This document shows positions 5,901 to 6,919 of a stretch of 6,919 bases of DNA, in pieces. Numbering within the stretch: position 1 is the stretch's first letter; every line of letters begins with the position of its first letter. The stretch is from the NCBI GenBank assembly GCA_039029315.1, contig JBCCGK010000206.1, forward strand, positions 1-6,919, written 5' to 3'. Source of the stretch: JBCCCJ01 sp039029315. GTDB lineage: Bacteria; Bacteroidota; Bacteroidia; J057. The position numbers were made by a program, and so were the translations under genes. The notes beneath the pieces were generated by a model. It was not told the origin of the DNA. It worked only from the letters and a program-made list of their open reading frames with translations, and did not search any database.

Positions 5901-6919
5901 TTGCCATTATTCAGACGCAAGCAGGGGCGGTTGCCTCCAGTAAGAGGACGCGCACCACCAAGGTATGCACGCTGGCCTTTGGATGCGCCGTTATTGCGGC
6001 TTCCACCGAGGGATGCGTTAACCCTAAGAGATGTATTGTCCGGCGGAATCCACATTATGGGCGGAACAGGTAGCGGCAAGAGCAGCGGGCCGATTGCCAC
6101 GCTGATCCGGGCAATGATACACCAAGGATGGGGAATGCTGTTTCTCTGTGCCAAGAGAGATGATGCAGAAGCCTATATCCGTGCGGCATCTTTGGCAGAA
6201 CGGGAAGAGCATATCATCCGGGTCACCTCTACGGGAGCATGGCGCTTTAACTGGATTTCATACGAATTGCAACGGCCCGATGGCGGTGGTGAAATCCAGA
6301 ATATCGTCAGTCTCCTGACCTCTGTCCTGACCGAAGTAGTGGAAGGCAAGCAGATCAGCAGCGGCTATGATTTCTGGGATATTGCGGCAAGGATGCTCCT
6401 CAGAAACGCTATTTCCCTGTTGGCAGCAGCCAAAGGCACCATCCGTCTAGAAGATCTCTCCCTGATGCTGGCTAGTGTGCCAAGGTCATTGGAGCAGACC
6501 CAGGAGGCAGAATGGCAACGCACTTCCTTCTGCGCCCAGATGATCGCCCAGGCCGATCAGCAGCCCAAATCTTCCGTCATGCAGCATGAAGTGACCATTG
6601 CCAGCCGCTATTTTCTGACAGAGCTAGCAGCAATGGGAGAACGCACCCGCAGCAGCGTGATCAGTACGCTCTCTGCCTCGGTGGATCTCATGCAACGGGG
6701 TGCGCTCTATCATCTCTTTGGACAGGATACTACCTTTGTTCCTGAAATCCTGGATGAGGGGGCCATCATCATTTTGGATATGCCCATTGTCCAATATCAG
6801 GAAACGGCCAGAATCGCCGGAATGCTGCTGAAGCTGATGTGCCAACGGGCGCTGCTCCGGCGGCAGCGTCCTGAGCGTCCTGTCGCCATTATTGTGGACG
6901 AAGCACAGAATTATGTCTC
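5901..6919 (+). CDS. VirD4/TraG/HerA-like P-loop ATPase (conjugative coupling protein type), cut by the right edge
   Basis: The frame opens at TTG 5901 and stays open for 339 codons to the window edge. Residues 51-61 read HIMGGTGSGKS, a Walker A loop (K60). RFNWISYE (115-122) resembles the FN-containing stretch after the P-loop in TraG-like proteins. DEGAIIILDMP (285-295) and VAIIVDEAQNYV (328-339) follow; the second contains Walker B with D333-E334. Coupling ATPases of this kind pass DNA or protein to a type IV secretion channel during conjugation. No membrane segment precedes the P-loop; the first 45 residues are basic and proline-rich, so it would be a soluble, TraG-like form. The sequence is richer in G+C than the NLR-like gene. 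No relaxase or channel gene lies in view, so a HerA-like housekeeping or defence translocase is not excluded. The absent part lies beyond 6919. Confidence 0.85.
   Translation, partial: MPLFRRKQGRLPPVRGRAPPRYARWPLDAPLLRLPPRDALTLRDVLSGGIHIMGGTGSGKSSGPIATLIRAMIHQGWGMLFLCAKRDDAEAYIRAASLAEREEHIIRVTSTGAWRFNWISYELQRPDGGGEIQNIVSLLTSVLTEVVEGKQISSGYDFWDIAARMLLRNAISLLAAAKGTIRLEDLSLMLASVPRSLEQTQEAEWQRTSFCAQMIAQADQQPKSSVMQHEVTIASRYFLTELAAMGERTRSSVISTLSASVDLMQRGALYHLFGQDTTFVPEILDEGAIIILDMPIVQYQETARIAGMLLKLMCQRALLRRQRPERPVAIIVDEAQNYV

Noticed and set aside
5834..6212. Other frames, on both strands, covering the start of the ATPase gene
   Set aside because: They overlap the TTG-initiated gene with its P-loop and strong ribosome binding site, and show no motifs of their own.
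1..6919. CRISPR array, tRNA, rRNA or complete insertion sequence
   Set aside because: No spaced direct repeats, no cloverleaf-like sequence and no intact transposase or paired terminal repeats were seen by eye.

Overview
The window is a bacterial accessory region with a mosaic look. It has three complete protein genes, two genes cut by the window edges, and several inverted repeats in the gaps. The organism cannot be named from this sequence. Large XRE-NB-ARC-TPR proteins, MmyB-type XRE regulators and strong Shine-Dalgarno sites occur together in Chloroflexota (for example Ktedonobacteria) and some Gram-positive groups, so one of these is a tentative inference only.

Layout, left to right. 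Bases 1-83 hold the start of a minus-strand gene that leaves the window. Bases 84-402 carry no assured gene, but contain several inverted repeats and one protein-like 41-codon reading frame. Bases 403-3237 (+) encode a 944-residue bacterial NLR-like protein with an XRE-type helix-turn-helix, an NB-ARC (STAND) ATPase, a winged helix and TPR repeats. It converges on a minus-strand block: an HExxH zinc-metalloprotease-like protein (3370-4617) lying downstream of an XRE/MmyB-like regulator (4828-5670). The 210-base gap between them holds a candidate promoter and a possible remnant of coding sequence. Divergent from the regulator is a gene with a TTG start at 5901 behind a textbook ribosome binding site. 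It encodes a VirD4/TraG/HerA-like P-loop ATPase and runs off the right edge at 6919.

How the genes may work together (inference). The regulator has a perfect 16-base palindrome just upstream of it, in the divergent gap it shares with the coupling-type ATPase gene, so it may control itself and that ATPase. The HExxH protein beside an XRE regulator recalls ImmA/ImmR or IrrE/DdrO pairs, in which a protease relieves an XRE repressor and so switches on a mobile element or a stress response. The NLR-like ATPase, lower in G+C than the ATPase gene, would fit as cargo, either a ligand-sensing regulator or a defence protein. Nothing here proves that the block is a mobile element; that case rests on the coupling-type ATPase and the accessory-type gene content.
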